DNA of 13,249 bases from an uncultured Oscillospiraceae bacterium (GTDB lineage Bacteria > Bacillota > Clostridia > Oscillospirales > Oscillospiraceae), in the NCBI GenBank assembly GCA_934630555.1, contig CAKTXB010000032.1:1-13249 (forward strand), given 5' to 3'. The notes under the pieces were generated by a model, which searched no databases, was not told where the DNA came from, and worked only from the letters and a program-made list of their open reading frames with translations. Position numbers and translations under genes: made by a program. This document shows positions 1 through 7,145 of the stretch, one piece after another (within the stretch, counting starts at the first letter, position 1; every line of letters begins with the position of its first letter).

Positions 1-147
1 GGCTATAAGATCGCACAGCGTCTGGGCGGCTTTGAGGCTTACGGCCCCATTCTGCAGGGCCTGAACGCCCCCATCAACGACCTGTCCCGCGGCTGCAACG
101 CCGACGAGGTCTATAAGATGGCCATTATTACGGCGGGCATGGCCTAA
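1..147 (+). CDS. pta: Phosphate acetyltransferase, C-terminal end (partial)
   Basis: Only the last 48 codons are present; the gene begins upstream of the window and ends at TAA 145-147. The enzyme interconverts acetyl-CoA plus phosphate with acetyl phosphate plus CoA in the cytoplasm, the step before acetate kinase in acetate fermentation. The visible peptide contains [18 protein letters not shown], the strongly conserved end of the PTA/PTB family, in a form I recognise as close to the Bacillus-type phosphotransacetylase, followed by the usual short helix ending ITAGMA. A phosphate butyryltransferase is less likely because the NDLSRG end is typical of Pta. No acetate kinase is visible downstream; the next gene is an efflux pump beyond a 330-nt gap that contains a terminator-like hairpin, so pta probably ends its transcription unit here. 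Confidence 0.9.
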   Translation, partial: GYKIAQRLGGFEAYGPILQGLNAPINDLSRGCNADEVYKMAIITAGMA

Positions 148-152
148 CGGCC

Positions 153-341
153 CCAAACGAAACCCGCTTCGCTGGGCTTTCGTTTGGAAAAGCTTGCACT
201 CTGCGCGCGCATAATTTTTCGTGCAGGCACGAAAAATTCCACACTTGCAGAGCGGGCAGTATTTTTGCCGACGTACACGCCGCCGGCAAAAATGGTCCAA
301 ATTTTATTTTCGCCTGCGGGCGAAAACTCTGCGAGGCTTTT
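153..341 (-). repeat. Multi-hairpin repeat element, copy 1 (minus strand)
   Basis: Read on the minus strand, this stretch has the same order of hairpins and connectors as copies at 7141-7331 and 13141-13249. In element order: conserved leader AAAAGCCTCGCAGAG (341-327); hairpin A (326-307, arms TTTTCGCC/GGCGAAAA, loop CGCA); hairpin B (292-262, arms TTTTTGCCG/CGGCAAAAA, loop region with GGCGGCGTGTACGTC); connector GCAAGTGTGG; hairpin C (238-213, 11 bp); connector ATGCGCGC; hairpin D (187-153, about 9 bp plus inner pairs). A second stem, 252-247 with 204-199 (CTCTGC/GCAGAG), encloses hairpin C. Hairpin arms differ from copy 2 yet still pair. Unlike the other copies it lacks the TGTCAAAAAAG word just upstream. 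It begins 6 nt after the pta stop, in antisense orientation to pta and the MATE gene. Function unknown. Confidence 0.85.
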
Positions 342-428
342 GCACGGATCGTTTATGCTTACGTTGTGAATTGTGCTGCAAAAGCTGCAGCTTCCATAGG
401 TCACTCACGCGACCGACTGAAAAACTTC

Positions 429-462
429 GTGGGAATGCCGCTTGCGGCATTCCCATCTTTTT
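429..462 (+). terminator. Terminator-like hairpin just before the MATE ribosome site
   Basis: GGGAATGCCG (431-440), loop CTTG, CGGCATTCCC (445-454), with an added T430-A455 pair and a G429-T456 wobble, followed by CTTTTT. This is a good intrinsic terminator for transcripts arriving from pta. The T run ends only 5 nt before the GGAG ribosome site (468-471) of the next gene, so it may also act as an attenuator in the MATE leader. Confidence 0.75.
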
Positions 463-477
463 ACCTTGGAGAATGCT

Positions 478-1908
478 ATGAATTGGAGTAAATACCTGGG
501 CGACAAGCCCTTTTGGCGCGTTACATTGGCACTGGCACTGCCGGTGGCCATCCAGAATGTACTGACAAGCTCATTCCAGCTGGTGGACACGATGATGGTG
601 TCGCGGCTGGGCGATGTGGTGCTCTCATCGGTGGGCATGGCGGCACAATGGGGCTGGTTGTGCATGGTGCTGGGCTTTGGGCTGTGCTCGGGCATGAGCG
701 TGTTTGTGTCACAGTACTGGGGCGTGAAGGACCTGAAAGGCATCCGCCGGGTGCTGGGCATGGGGCTCATGTGCTGCCTGATCGTGTCGCTGATCTTTAT
801 GGGCATTGCGCTGGCCGCGCCGCGGTGGGTCATCAGCTTGTTCAACAAAGACCCGGCGGTGATCGAGGCGGGCAGCCAGTATCTTTCTATTGTGTGTTTT
901 TCCTATCCGGCGGTGGCGCTGACGAATGTGCTGTCGACTGTGCTGCGCAACACCGAGCGGGTGAAGCTGCCGATGTATACGGCCATGATCACGACGGTCG
1001 TGAACGCTTTTGTGGACTATGGCCTGATCTATGGCGCGTTCGGTTTTCCGCGCATGGGCGTGGCCGGCGCGGCGTTGGCCACGTGCATTTCGTCATGGCT
1101 CGGGCCTGTGATCATGCTCATTTTCTCGGCGGTCGAAAAGAACCTGCTCACGGGGCCGGTGCGGGAGCTGACGCGGTTCGGGCTTAAAAACCTGGGAATG
1201 TTCTGCACGCGTGCGCTGCCGGTCATGTGCAACGAGGGGCTTTGGGCCATGGGCATTCTGGTGCTCAATATGATCTACTCGAACATGGGCTACGAGTACT
1301 ATGCGGGCATGACGATCTTTAAAACGTTCTCAGAACTGGCGTTTGCGTTTTATGTGGGTCTGGGCAACGCGTGCGTGATCATGGTGGGCAAGTCGGTCGG
1401 CAGCGGCAAGATCCGCCGCGGCGTGGAGGACGCCACGCGCTTTTCCGCGCTCACGCCGCTCATGGGCGTGGTCATTGGCGGGCTTATGATCTTGCTGCGG
1501 CATCCGCTGGTATCCATTTTTTCTGCGGGCGAGAGCTTGTCTGCCCTGACGCTGCAAACGGCGCTGAGCGTGACGGTATTTTGTTCGGCGGAGGTCTGCT
1601 TCCGCAACATTTCCTATGTGCAGGTCGTGGGCGTGTTCCGTTCCGGCGGCGACACGCTGACGGGCATGATCTTTGACCTGTGCAGTTTGTGGGTCGTAGC
1701 CATCCCGCTGACGCTGCTGGCGGCCAATGTGCTGAAGCTGCCGTTTTTGGGTGTGGTCATGTGCGCGTATCTGGGCGAGGACATTCCGAAATGCCTGCTG
1801 TGTATGCGCTATTTCCGCTCGATGAAATGGCTGCGGCCCGTGACCCCTGAGGGGCGCGCCGGGCTGGAGCGCTACCGCGCAGAAGAGACGGAGACCGGAT
1901 CAATTTGA
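478..1908 (+). CDS. MATE family multi-antimicrobial/toxin efflux transporter
   Basis: A 476-aa polytopic membrane protein. MATE transporters export cationic drugs, toxins or metabolites in exchange for Na+ or H+ at the cytoplasmic membrane. The protein is hydrophobic over its whole length, compatible with the usual 12 helices in two six-helix halves. Family-typical stretches include LALPVAIQNVLTSSFQLVDT near the N-terminus, and NAFVDYGLIYGAFGFPRMGV followed by GAALAT in the first half, matching the classic MATE pattern. Length is normal for the family (about 450-480). The start at 478 is chosen because GGAG lies 6 nt upstream; a longer in-frame start at 442 would fall inside the terminator hairpin. 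It appears to be transcribed alone, with a terminator after it at 1924. Substrate cannot be told from sequence; NorM/DinF-type names would be guesses. Confidence 0.93.
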   Translation: MNWSKYLGDKPFWRVTLALALPVAIQNVLTSSFQLVDTMMVSRLGDVVLSSVGMAAQWGWLCMVLGFGLCSGMSVFVSQYWGVKDLKGIRRVLGMGLMCCLIVSLIFMGIALAAPRWVISLFNKDPAVIEAGSQYLSIVCFSYPAVALTNVLSTVLRNTERVKLPMYTAMITTVVNAFVDYGLIYGAFGFPRMGVAGAALATCISSWLGPVIMLIFSAVEKNLLTGPVRELTRFGLKNLGMFCTRALPVMCNEGLWAMGILVLNMIYSNMGYEYYAGMTIFKTFSELAFAFYVGLGNACVIMVGKSVGSGKIRRGVEDATRFSALTPLMGVVIGGLMILLRHPLVSIFSAGESLSALTLQTALSVTVFCSAEVCFRNISYVQVVGVFRSGGDTLTGMIFDLCSLWVVAIPLTLLAANVLKLPFLGVVMCAYLGEDIPKCLLCMRYFRSMKWLRPVTPEGRAGLERYRAEETETGSI

Positions 1909-1923
1909 CAGGGAGAGCTACCC

Positions 1924-1957
1924 TCCGGCGGCACGATCGGTGCCGCCGGATCTTTTT
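1924..1957 (+). terminator. Intrinsic terminator after the MATE gene
   Basis: TCCGGCGGCAC (1924-1934), 5-nt loop, GTGCCGCCGGA (1940-1950), then TCTTTTT. Eleven perfect GC-rich pairs and a T run, 16 nt after the stop codon. Confidence 0.93.
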
Positions 1958-1979
1958 GCAGAAAATTGAAAGAAAACGC

Positions 1980-2008
1980 TTGCATTTTATGGAACAGGTC
2001 GCTATAAT
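1980..2008 (+). promoter_or_regulatory. Sigma-A type promoter of the liv operon
   Basis: TTGCAT (1980-1985), 17-nt spacer, TATAAT (2003-2008). Near-consensus -35 and perfect -10 with ideal spacing, located between the MATE terminator and the binding-protein gene. Predicted transcript start is near 2014, giving a leader of about 120 nt. No operator is obvious. Confidence 0.88.
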
Positions 2009-2108
2009 AATGAACTATAAAAATGCCCGCCTCGTGGACACTCGTCTTTATAGCACGGACAGAAACGCGAAGCAGCGCATTTACCAAAATCGCCGTTTGG
2101 CGAACAGG

Positions 2109-2128
2109 TCCTTTTGGACAAAAGGAGG
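2109..2128 (+). promoter_or_regulatory. Hairpin overlapping the ribosome site of the liv binding protein
   Basis: TCCTTTT (2109-2115) can pair with AAAAGGA (2120-2126) over a GGAC loop, burying the first half of the AGGAGG ribosome site (2123-2128) located 5 nt before ATG 2134. A competing small stem GTCC-TTTT-GGAC (2108-2119) would free the site. The pairing is visible in the sequence; a regulatory role is inference. Confidence 0.5.
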
Positions 2129-2133
2129 AAAAT

Positions 2134-3375
2134 ATGAAAAAGATCGTTGCATTGCTTCTTATTCTGGCACTCATGCTGTGTGCGCTGGCCGGCTGTGCCG
2201 GGAAGGCTTCTTCCGACGCACCGGCTGCCGCGGACAACTCCGCCGCCGCCGCTTCCGATGCTGCCGCGTCCGATGCCGCCGCATCCGGCGACAAGGTCGT
2301 GAAGATCGGCGTGTTTGAGCCGCAGACCGGTGATAACGGCGCCGGCGGCAAGCAGGAGATCCTGGGCATGCAGTACGCAAACTACGTGCAGCCGACAGTG
2401 GAGATCGGCGGCGAAACGTACAACGTGCAGCTGGAGATCGTGGACAACCGTACCACGGCTGAAAACGGCCCGTCGGCTGCCGCAGAGCTCATGAACCGCG
2501 GCGTTTCCATTGTGCTTGGCTCCTACGGCTCCGGCGTTTCCATGGCCGGCGGCGAGGTGTTTGCAGAGGCTGGCGTTCCGGCCATCGGCGTGAGCTGCAC
2601 GAACCCGCAGGTCACCTCCGGCTGCGATGTATATTTCCGCATCTGCTTCCTGGATCCGTTCCAGGGTACGGTCCTGGCAAACTACGCCTGGAATTCCGGC
2701 GTGACCACGGCTTACACGCTGGCCATGCTCGGCTCGGACTATGACCAGGGCGTTGTGTACTATTTCAAGCAGGCCTTTGAGGCACTGGGCGGCACAGTCA
2801 TCTCCGAGGACTTCCCGGAGGGCACGGCCAACTTCGTTTCCTACATCAACAACGCCCAGTCCGCGGGCGCGGGCGTGATCATGGCGCCGGTTTCCACGAA
2901 CTATGCACAGCTCATCATTGAGGCTGCTTCGGCGCAGGGTTATGAAGGCGAGCTGCTTGGCTCGGATACGTGGGATAACAACATGGTCGTTGAGTCGGCC
3001 AAGGGCAAGGACGTCAGCGTGAAGGTCACCACGTTCTATCAGGAAGGCGGCGCACCGGAGTTTGACGCCGGTATTAAGGAATGGATGAACGCCAACGCGG
3101 ATGCGCTGACGAACAATGGCGGCAACGACATGGTCGCGGCTGTCACGGCTATGGGCTATGACGCATACTTCACCGCGCTGGAGGCCATCAAGGCGGCCGG
3201 CTCGACGGATCCTGCCGCTGTGCTGGCGGCGCTGCCGTCTGTGACCTATACGGGTGTTTCCGGCGAGATCGCCTTTGACGACATTGGCGATGCCAAGCGC
3301 GATACGGCGTTCATCAAGGCTGCGAACACCGAATCGGGCGAGTGGGAATTCTACGCCGTGCAGGGTGTTGAATAA
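2134..3375 (+). CDS. livJ: Liv-type ABC transporter substrate-binding lipoprotein
   Basis: A 413-aa extracellular solute receptor, the first gene of a five-gene importer. Residues 1-21 are a lipoprotein signal (MKK, hydrophobic core, lipobox ALAGC), with Cys21 expected to be lipidated and anchored to the outer face of the membrane. Residues 22-53 are a low-complexity Ala/Ser/Asp linker. From about 54 (KVVKIGVFEPQTGDNGAGGKQ) it follows the type 1 periplasmic-binding fold of the LivJ/Peripla_BP_6 family, including VDNRTTAENGPSAAAELMNR and the late YDAYFTALEAIKAAGS. ATG 2134 is chosen over upstream in-frame ATGs because AGGAGG lies 5 nt before it and the signal peptide starts there. Branched-chain amino acids are the classic ligands, but this family also binds other amino acids, amides and urea-like solutes, so the ligand is uncertain. 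Confidence 0.93.
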   Translation: MKKIVALLLILALMLCALAGCAGKASSDAPAAADNSAAAASDAAASDAAASGDKVVKIGVFEPQTGDNGAGGKQEILGMQYANYVQPTVEIGGETYNVQLEIVDNRTTAENGPSAAAELMNRGVSIVLGSYGSGVSMAGGEVFAEAGVPAIGVSCTNPQVTSGCDVYFRICFLDPFQGTVLANYAWNSGVTTAYTLAMLGSDYDQGVVYYFKQAFEALGGTVISEDFPEGTANFVSYINNAQSAGAGVIMAPVSTNYAQLIIEAASAQGYEGELLGSDTWDNNMVVESAKGKDVSVKVTTFYQEGGAPEFDAGIKEWMNANADALTNNGGNDMVAAVTAMGYDAYFTALEAIKAAGSTDPAAVLAALPSVTYTGVSGEIAFDDIGDAKRDTAFIKAANTESGEWEFYAVQGVE

Positions 3376-3406
3376 GGCACGTCAGAGAGATTTTTCACGG
3401 CTTTTG

Positions 3407-3437
3407 GGACTTGGCGGGGCTTTGCCCCGCCAGGTCC
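3407..3437 (+). other. Intercistronic stem-loop after the binding-protein gene
   Basis: Arms 3407-3420 and 3424-3437 form 14 pairs (one G-T wobble) closed by a TTT loop; the core is TGGCGGGGC/GCCCCGCCA. No T run follows, so it is not a classic terminator. Such stems after binding-protein genes commonly protect the upstream message from 3' decay and raise the binding protein above the permease genes; that role is inferred here. Confidence 0.75.
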
Positions 3438-3447
3438 TGCACAGTTT

Positions 3448-3505
3448 ATAACGGAGGATCCGCGCGGCGGATCGCACCCGATCGGACGCGGGGATACTCC
3501 GTTAT
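3448..3505 (+). other. Branched secondary structure before livH
   Basis: ATAACGGAG (3448-3456) pairs with CTCCGTTAT (3497-3505), enclosing a second hairpin GATCCGC-GCG-GCGGATC (3457-3473) and the palindrome CCGATCGG (3478-3485). It ends 14 nt before the livH ribosome site AGGAGG (3520-3525). Role unknown; it may contribute to differential expression within the operon. Confidence 0.6.
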
Positions 3506-3534
3506 CCCAAACGATTTTCAGGAGGTTACCGCTT

Positions 3535-4413
3535 ATGCAAGGCCTGCTTCCCTATATCATCAACGGTATTTCCGCCGGTGGTCAGTATGCGCTGATCGCC
3601 ATTGGCTATACGCTGGTGTACGGTATTCTGCGGCTGATCAATTTTGCGCACGGCGATGTGTTCATGGTCGCGGGGCTGATCATGGTTTACGCATCGGCAT
3701 CCATGCCGATGTATCTGGCGCTGCCGCTGGTCATCGTTGCCACAGCGCTGCTGGGCTTTTTGATCGAGCGCGCGGCATATAAGCCGCTGCGCTCCGCACC
3801 GCGGATGTCGCTGATGATCTCCGCCATCGGTGTGAGCTATCTCATTCAGAATCTGGCGTTCTATCTTACCGGCGGCCTGCCGAAGCCGGTGACGAACCCC
3901 ATCCCGTGGATCTCGGACACCATCAACGTGCTTGGCGCGTCTACGAAGCGCGTGACGATCGTCACGCCGGTGCTGACCATTTTGCTGGTGCTGGTGCTGC
4001 TGTGGCTGACGAAAAAGACAAAGGTCGGCCTGGCCATGCGCGCGGCGTCCAAGGACTTTGAAACGGCGCAGCTCATGGGCGTGAAGATCAATTCCGTCAT
4101 TTCGTTCACGTTTGTCGTTGGCTCGGCGCTGGCGGCGGTGGGCGCGCTGCTCTACTTTACGAACTACCCGAACGTGGCTGTGACGTCCGGCGGTATGCCG
4201 GGGCTGAAGGCGTTTGTGGCCGCGGTGTTCGGCGGCATCGGGTCCATTCCCGGCGCGGTCGTCGGCGCGTTCATTATCGGTTTGAGTGAAGAGCTTATTA
4301 AGGGCATTGGCTATTCCACGTTCTCCGACGCGTTCACGTTTGCACTGCTCATCGTGATCCTGTGCGTCAAGCCCACGGGCCTGTTCGGTGAAAAAGTCAC
4401 CGACAAGGTGTAA
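3535..4413 (+). CDS. livH: ABC transporter permease, LivH type
   Basis: A 292-aa inner-membrane permease subunit, one half of the channel of the Liv-type importer. It begins LLPYIINGISAGGQYALIAI and continues GYTLVYGILRLINFAHGD, the hallmark start of LivH/BPD_transp_2 permeases, where the INFAHGD segment is highly conserved. About eight hydrophobic helices follow, with the cytoplasmic coupling segment near GLAMRAASKDFETAQLMGV, the EAA-like loop that contacts the ATPase. It ends CVKPTGLFGEKVTDKV, typical of the family. Length is normal (about 290). The AGGAGG ribosome site is 9 nt before the start. It follows the binding-protein gene after a 159-nt structured gap and precedes livM by 13 nt, so it belongs to the same operon and should pair with LivM in a heterodimeric channel. 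Confidence 0.95.
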   Translation: MQGLLPYIINGISAGGQYALIAIGYTLVYGILRLINFAHGDVFMVAGLIMVYASASMPMYLALPLVIVATALLGFLIERAAYKPLRSAPRMSLMISAIGVSYLIQNLAFYLTGGLPKPVTNPIPWISDTINVLGASTKRVTIVTPVLTILLVLVLLWLTKKTKVGLAMRAASKDFETAQLMGVKINSVISFTFVVGSALAAVGALLYFTNYPNVAVTSGGMPGLKAFVAAVFGGIGSIPGAVVGAFIIGLSEELIKGIGYSTFSDAFTFALLIVILCVKPTGLFGEKVTDKV

Positions 4414-4426
4414 GGAGGTGCGCCAA

Positions 4427-5542
4427 ATGACAAAGAAACTGCATCGTGAATCGGTCATCGTGGCCATCATCCTGCTGGCGCTGCTGGCGGTCTGCTTCTA
4501 TCTGGACTCTGCACTGCCCAGCTATCATATCGCCATCAAGGTCATTAAAAAGGCCGCAGTCTATTCGCTGGTGGCCGTGTCCATGAACCTGCTCAACGGC
4601 TTTACGGGCCTGTTTTCTCTGGGGCAGGCGGGCTTCATGCTGCTGGGCGCATATGCCTACGCTGTTTTGTGCATCCCGGTCGCCAAGCGCGCGGGTGTGT
4701 ATCAGCAGTTTGAGGGCGGCCTGATCCAGTTCTCGCTGCCGGAGGTGTTTTCCGGAATGTTCGGCGAGGCGGCCGGTACGGTGGTCGGCATTCTGGCGGC
4801 ACTGCTCATTGGCGGCCTGATCGCAGCGCTGATGGCCTATCTCATCGGTCTGCCGGTGCTGCGCCTGAAGTCTGACTATCTGGCCATTGCAACGCTCGGC
4901 TTTGCGGAGATCCTGCGAGCGTTTTTCCAGTGGAACGCGCTGGGGCCCATCACGAACGGCTCCAACCTGCTGAAGGGCTACCCCGATTTTGACCACGCGG
5001 CGTCGTATCTCATTCTGATCGGGCTGTTCATCGGCGTGATCGTTTTGCTGGTCAACTCGACGTATGGGCGGGCGTTCAAGGCCATCCGCGACGATGAGGT
5101 CGCGGCGGAGGCCATGGGCATCAACCTTGCGCACCACAAGCGCATGGCGTTCATCATCTCTTCGTTCTTTGCCGGCGTTGGCGGCGGAATGCTGGCCATG
5201 TACATGGGCGCGGTGCAGGCGCTGTCGTTCAAGAGCACGATGACGTATGAAATTCTGCTGATAGTGGTCATTGGCGGCATTGGCTCCATTACCGGGTCGG
5301 TCATCACGAGCTTTTTGTATATTGCAAGCCTGGAATGGCTGCTGCGCGGCCTGGACTCGGGCGCGTTCCTTGGCATTCATGCGCCCGACATCTTTAAAAA
5401 CGGCTTCCGGATGGCGGTCGTGTCGGTTATCATCATGGTGGTCGTGCTGTTCTTCCGCAAGGGCATTATGGGCGACCGCGAGCTGCCTGACCTCTTGAAA
5501 CCCCGGCGCAAAGCGCCCCGGAAGGAGGGCAAGACGCAATGA
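4427..5542 (+). CDS. livM: ABC transporter permease, LivM type
   Basis: A 371-aa second permease subunit of the importer. The N-terminal part has a membrane helix (VIVAIILLALLAVCFYL) and then the family core SLVAVSMNLLNGFTGLFSLG followed by QAGFMLLGAYAYA. The coupling loop is GRAFKAIRDDEVAAEAMGIN, the usual LivM version of the EAA motif, and further helices end with VVVLFFRKGIMG, the typical C-terminus, plus a basic tail. The start at 4427 is preferred because AAGGAGGTG (4412-4420) overlaps the livH stop and is well placed; an in-frame ATG at 4388 lies inside livH with no ribosome site. The loop at about residues 88-120 (AKRAGVYQQFEGG onward) is probably extracellular. The gene overlaps livG by 4 nt (ATGA), which indicates coupled translation. 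Confidence 0.95.
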   Translation: MTKKLHRESVIVAIILLALLAVCFYLDSALPSYHIAIKVIKKAAVYSLVAVSMNLLNGFTGLFSLGQAGFMLLGAYAYAVLCIPVAKRAGVYQQFEGGLIQFSLPEVFSGMFGEAAGTVVGILAALLIGGLIAALMAYLIGLPVLRLKSDYLAIATLGFAEILRAFFQWNALGPITNGSNLLKGYPDFDHAASYLILIGLFIGVIVLLVNSTYGRAFKAIRDDEVAAEAMGINLAHHKRMAFIISSFFAGVGGGMLAMYMGAVQALSFKSTMTYEILLIVVIGGIGSITGSVITSFLYIASLEWLLRGLDSGAFLGIHAPDIFKNGFRMAVVSVIIMVVVLFFRKGIMGDRELPDLLKPRRKAPRKEGKTQ

Positions 5543-6378
5543 AAACGGTATTGAACGTTGAAAACGTGACCATGCAGTTTGGCGGCGTCATTGCGGTCAA
5601 CGACCTGTCGCTGCACGTGGATGCAGGTGAGATCGTGGCCCTGATCGGCCCGAACGGCGCGGGCAAGACGACGGCATTCAACTGCATCACAGGTGTGTAT
5701 GAGCCAACGAACGGCAAGATCGAATTTGACGGGAATGTGATCTCCGAGAACCATCCGCGCGGCAAGATGAAGCGCCTGTATGCGGGTGAAAACGCCGGGA
5801 TGTATGAAAAGACCGTTACGCTGACGCCGGACGCCATCACCCGCATGGGCGTGGCGCGGACGTTCCAGAATATCCGGCTGTTTAAGTCCATGACCGTGTT
5901 TGAAAACGTGCTGACGGCGATGCACGTGCGCCGGACGAGCAATCTGTTCACGGCGACGTTCCGCCTCAACGGCAAGGAAGAGGCCGCGCAGCGCGCCCGC
6001 GCGCTGGAGCTGCTGGAGGCCGTCGGCTTGACCGCGGAAAAGGACGAGCTGGCGACGAGCCTGCCCTATGGCAAGCAGCGCCGTTTGGAGATCGCCCGCG
6101 CGCTGGCGACGGAGCCGAAGCTGCTGCTGCTCGACGAGCCGGCGGCTGGTATGAACCCGCAGGAAACGGAGGAGCTGACGGCTTTTATCCGCCGCATCCG
6201 CGACGAGTTTGGGCTGACGATCTTTCTGATCGAGCACCACATGGACCTGGTCATGGATATTTCCGACCGCATTTATGTCATTGACTTCGGCAAGCTCATT
6301 GCCTCCGGCGTTCCGGCGGAGATTCAGAACGATCAGCGCGTCATTGACGCGTATCTGGGGGTGGACGAGGATGAATAA
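5539..6378 (+). CDS. livG: ABC transporter ATP-binding protein, LivG type
   Basis: A 279-aa cytoplasmic ATPase that powers the importer together with LivF. Walker A is GPNGAGKTT (37-45), the Q-loop Gln is in ARTFQNIRLF (Gln110), the signature is LPYGKQRRLEIARAL (175-189), which is the usual LivG replacement for LSGGQ, Walker B is LLLLDEPAAG (195-204), and the switch His is His233 in IEHHMDL. The C-terminus ending RVIDAYLG is also standard. Compared with the E. coli protein as I remember it, roughly 25 extra residues lie before the Q-loop (about 69-97: SENHPRGKMKRLYAGENAG onward). The start overlaps the livM stop (ATGA) with GGAGG upstream. All catalytic motifs are intact, so the subunit should be active. 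Confidence 0.95.
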   Translation: MKTVLNVENVTMQFGGVIAVNDLSLHVDAGEIVALIGPNGAGKTTAFNCITGVYEPTNGKIEFDGNVISENHPRGKMKRLYAGENAGMYEKTVTLTPDAITRMGVARTFQNIRLFKSMTVFENVLTAMHVRRTSNLFTATFRLNGKEEAAQRARALELLEAVGLTAEKDELATSLPYGKQRRLEIARALATEPKLLLLDEPAAGMNPQETEELTAFIRRIRDEFGLTIFLIEHHMDLVMDISDRIYVIDFGKLIASGVPAEIQNDQRVIDAYLGVDEDE

Positions 6379-7084
6379 TATTCTGGAAATTCGCGACCTC
6401 GTTGTGTCATACGGCGGTATTGAGGCGGTGAAGGGTATCAGCCTGGATGTGCCGGAGGGCAAGATCGTGACGCTGATCGGCTCAAACGGCGCGGGCAAGT
6501 CCACGACGCTCAAGACCATTGCGGGGCTTGTGAAGCCGCAGAGCGGCACGGTCAGCTTCTGCGGCACGCAGCTGACGGGAAGATCGTCCGACTTTATCGT
6601 GTCACAGGGCGTGACGCTCGTGCCCGAGGGGCGGCGTGTGTTTGCGAACCTGACGGTGGAGGAAAATCTGCGCATTGGCGCGTATCTGCGCAAGGACAGC
6701 TTGAAGGACGATTTTGCGAAGGTATACGATCTGTTTCCGCGTTTGAAGGAGCGCGAATGGCAGCTGGCCGGTACGCTTTCCGGCGGCGAACAGCAGATGC
6801 TGGCCGTGGGCCGCGCGCTCATGGCAAAGCCGAAGCTCGTTATGATGGATGAGCCGTCGCTCGGCCTTGCGCCGCTGGTGGTGAAGGGCATTTTTGAGAT
6901 CATCCGGGAGATCAACCAGCAGGGCATTACGGTCTTGCTCATTGAGCAGAACGCGAATATGGCGCTGAAAATTGCCGATGTGGCCTACGTCATGCAGACC
7001 GGCACCATCCTGATGCAGGGTTCGGGCCGGGAACTGCTGGAAAACGAAGAAGTCAAGGCGGCCTATCTTGGCAGCGCAAAATAA
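6371..7084 (+). CDS. livF: ABC transporter ATP-binding protein, LivF type
   Basis: A 237-aa second ATPase of the importer and the last gene of the operon. Walker A is GSNGAGKST (37-45), the Q-loop position carries Glu (LVPEGRRVF, Glu86), the signature is LSGGEQQML (136-144), Walker B is LVMMDEPSLGL (156-166), and the switch position is Gln193 in IEQNANMAL. Glu at the Q-loop and Gln at the switch are usual for LivF, so they are not defects. The start at 6371 overlaps the end of livG by 8 nt and gives the standard N-terminus MNNILEIRDLVVSYGGIEAV; a longer in-frame start at 6275 lies within livG and adds non-family sequence. The stop at 7084 is followed 13 nt later by the hairpin that opens repeat copy 2. 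Confidence 0.95.
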   Translation: MNNILEIRDLVVSYGGIEAVKGISLDVPEGKIVTLIGSNGAGKSTTLKTIAGLVKPQSGTVSFCGTQLTGRSSDFIVSQGVTLVPEGRRVFANLTVEENLRIGAYLRKDSLKDDFAKVYDLFPRLKEREWQLAGTLSGGEQQMLAVGRALMAKPKLVMMDEPSLGLAPLVVKGIFEIIREINQQGITVLLIEQNANMALKIADVAYVMQTGTILMQGSGRELLENEEVKAAYLGSAK

Positions 7085-7097
7085 GAAAAACACAAAA

Positions 7098-7145
7098 ACG
7101 CGGCGCGTTCCATTTGGAACGCGCCGCGTCAGATTGTCAAAAAAG
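7098..7145 (+). repeat. Left 48-nt inverted repeat of the copy 2 cassette (with hairpin)
   Basis: It consists of a perfect 14-bp hairpin (ACGCGGCGCGTTCC, loop ATTT, GGAACGCGCCGCGT; 7098-7129) plus CAGATTGTCAAAAAAG (7130-7145). It matches the reverse complement of 7348-7395 at 43 of 48 positions by hand alignment. The same downstream word follows an unrelated-sequence hairpin in copy 3 (13097-13145). No T run follows the hairpin on the plus strand, but an A-rich tract precedes it, so it could terminate minus-strand transcripts. Confidence 0.8.

Noticed and set aside
342..428. Minus-strand promoter driving repeat copy 1 (TTGCAG with a CATAAA-like -10)
   Set aside because: The -10 match is poor and no equivalent exists upstream of copies 2 and 3.
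342..462. Known riboswitch or T-box upstream of the MATE gene
   Set aside because: No T-box sequence, guanidine-type (ykkC) or other conserved core that I can recognise is present; only the terminator hairpin is clear.
6275..6370. Longer N-terminus for LivF starting inside livG
   Set aside because: Adds 32 residues unlike the family; the start at 6371 gives the standard LivF N-terminus.
5377..6942. 521-aa minus-strand open frame opposite livG and livF, plus similar ones opposite livH (3526-4470) and livM (4397-5539)
   Set aside because: Shadows of the well-recognised plus-strand transporter genes; no family motifs and no ribosome sites.
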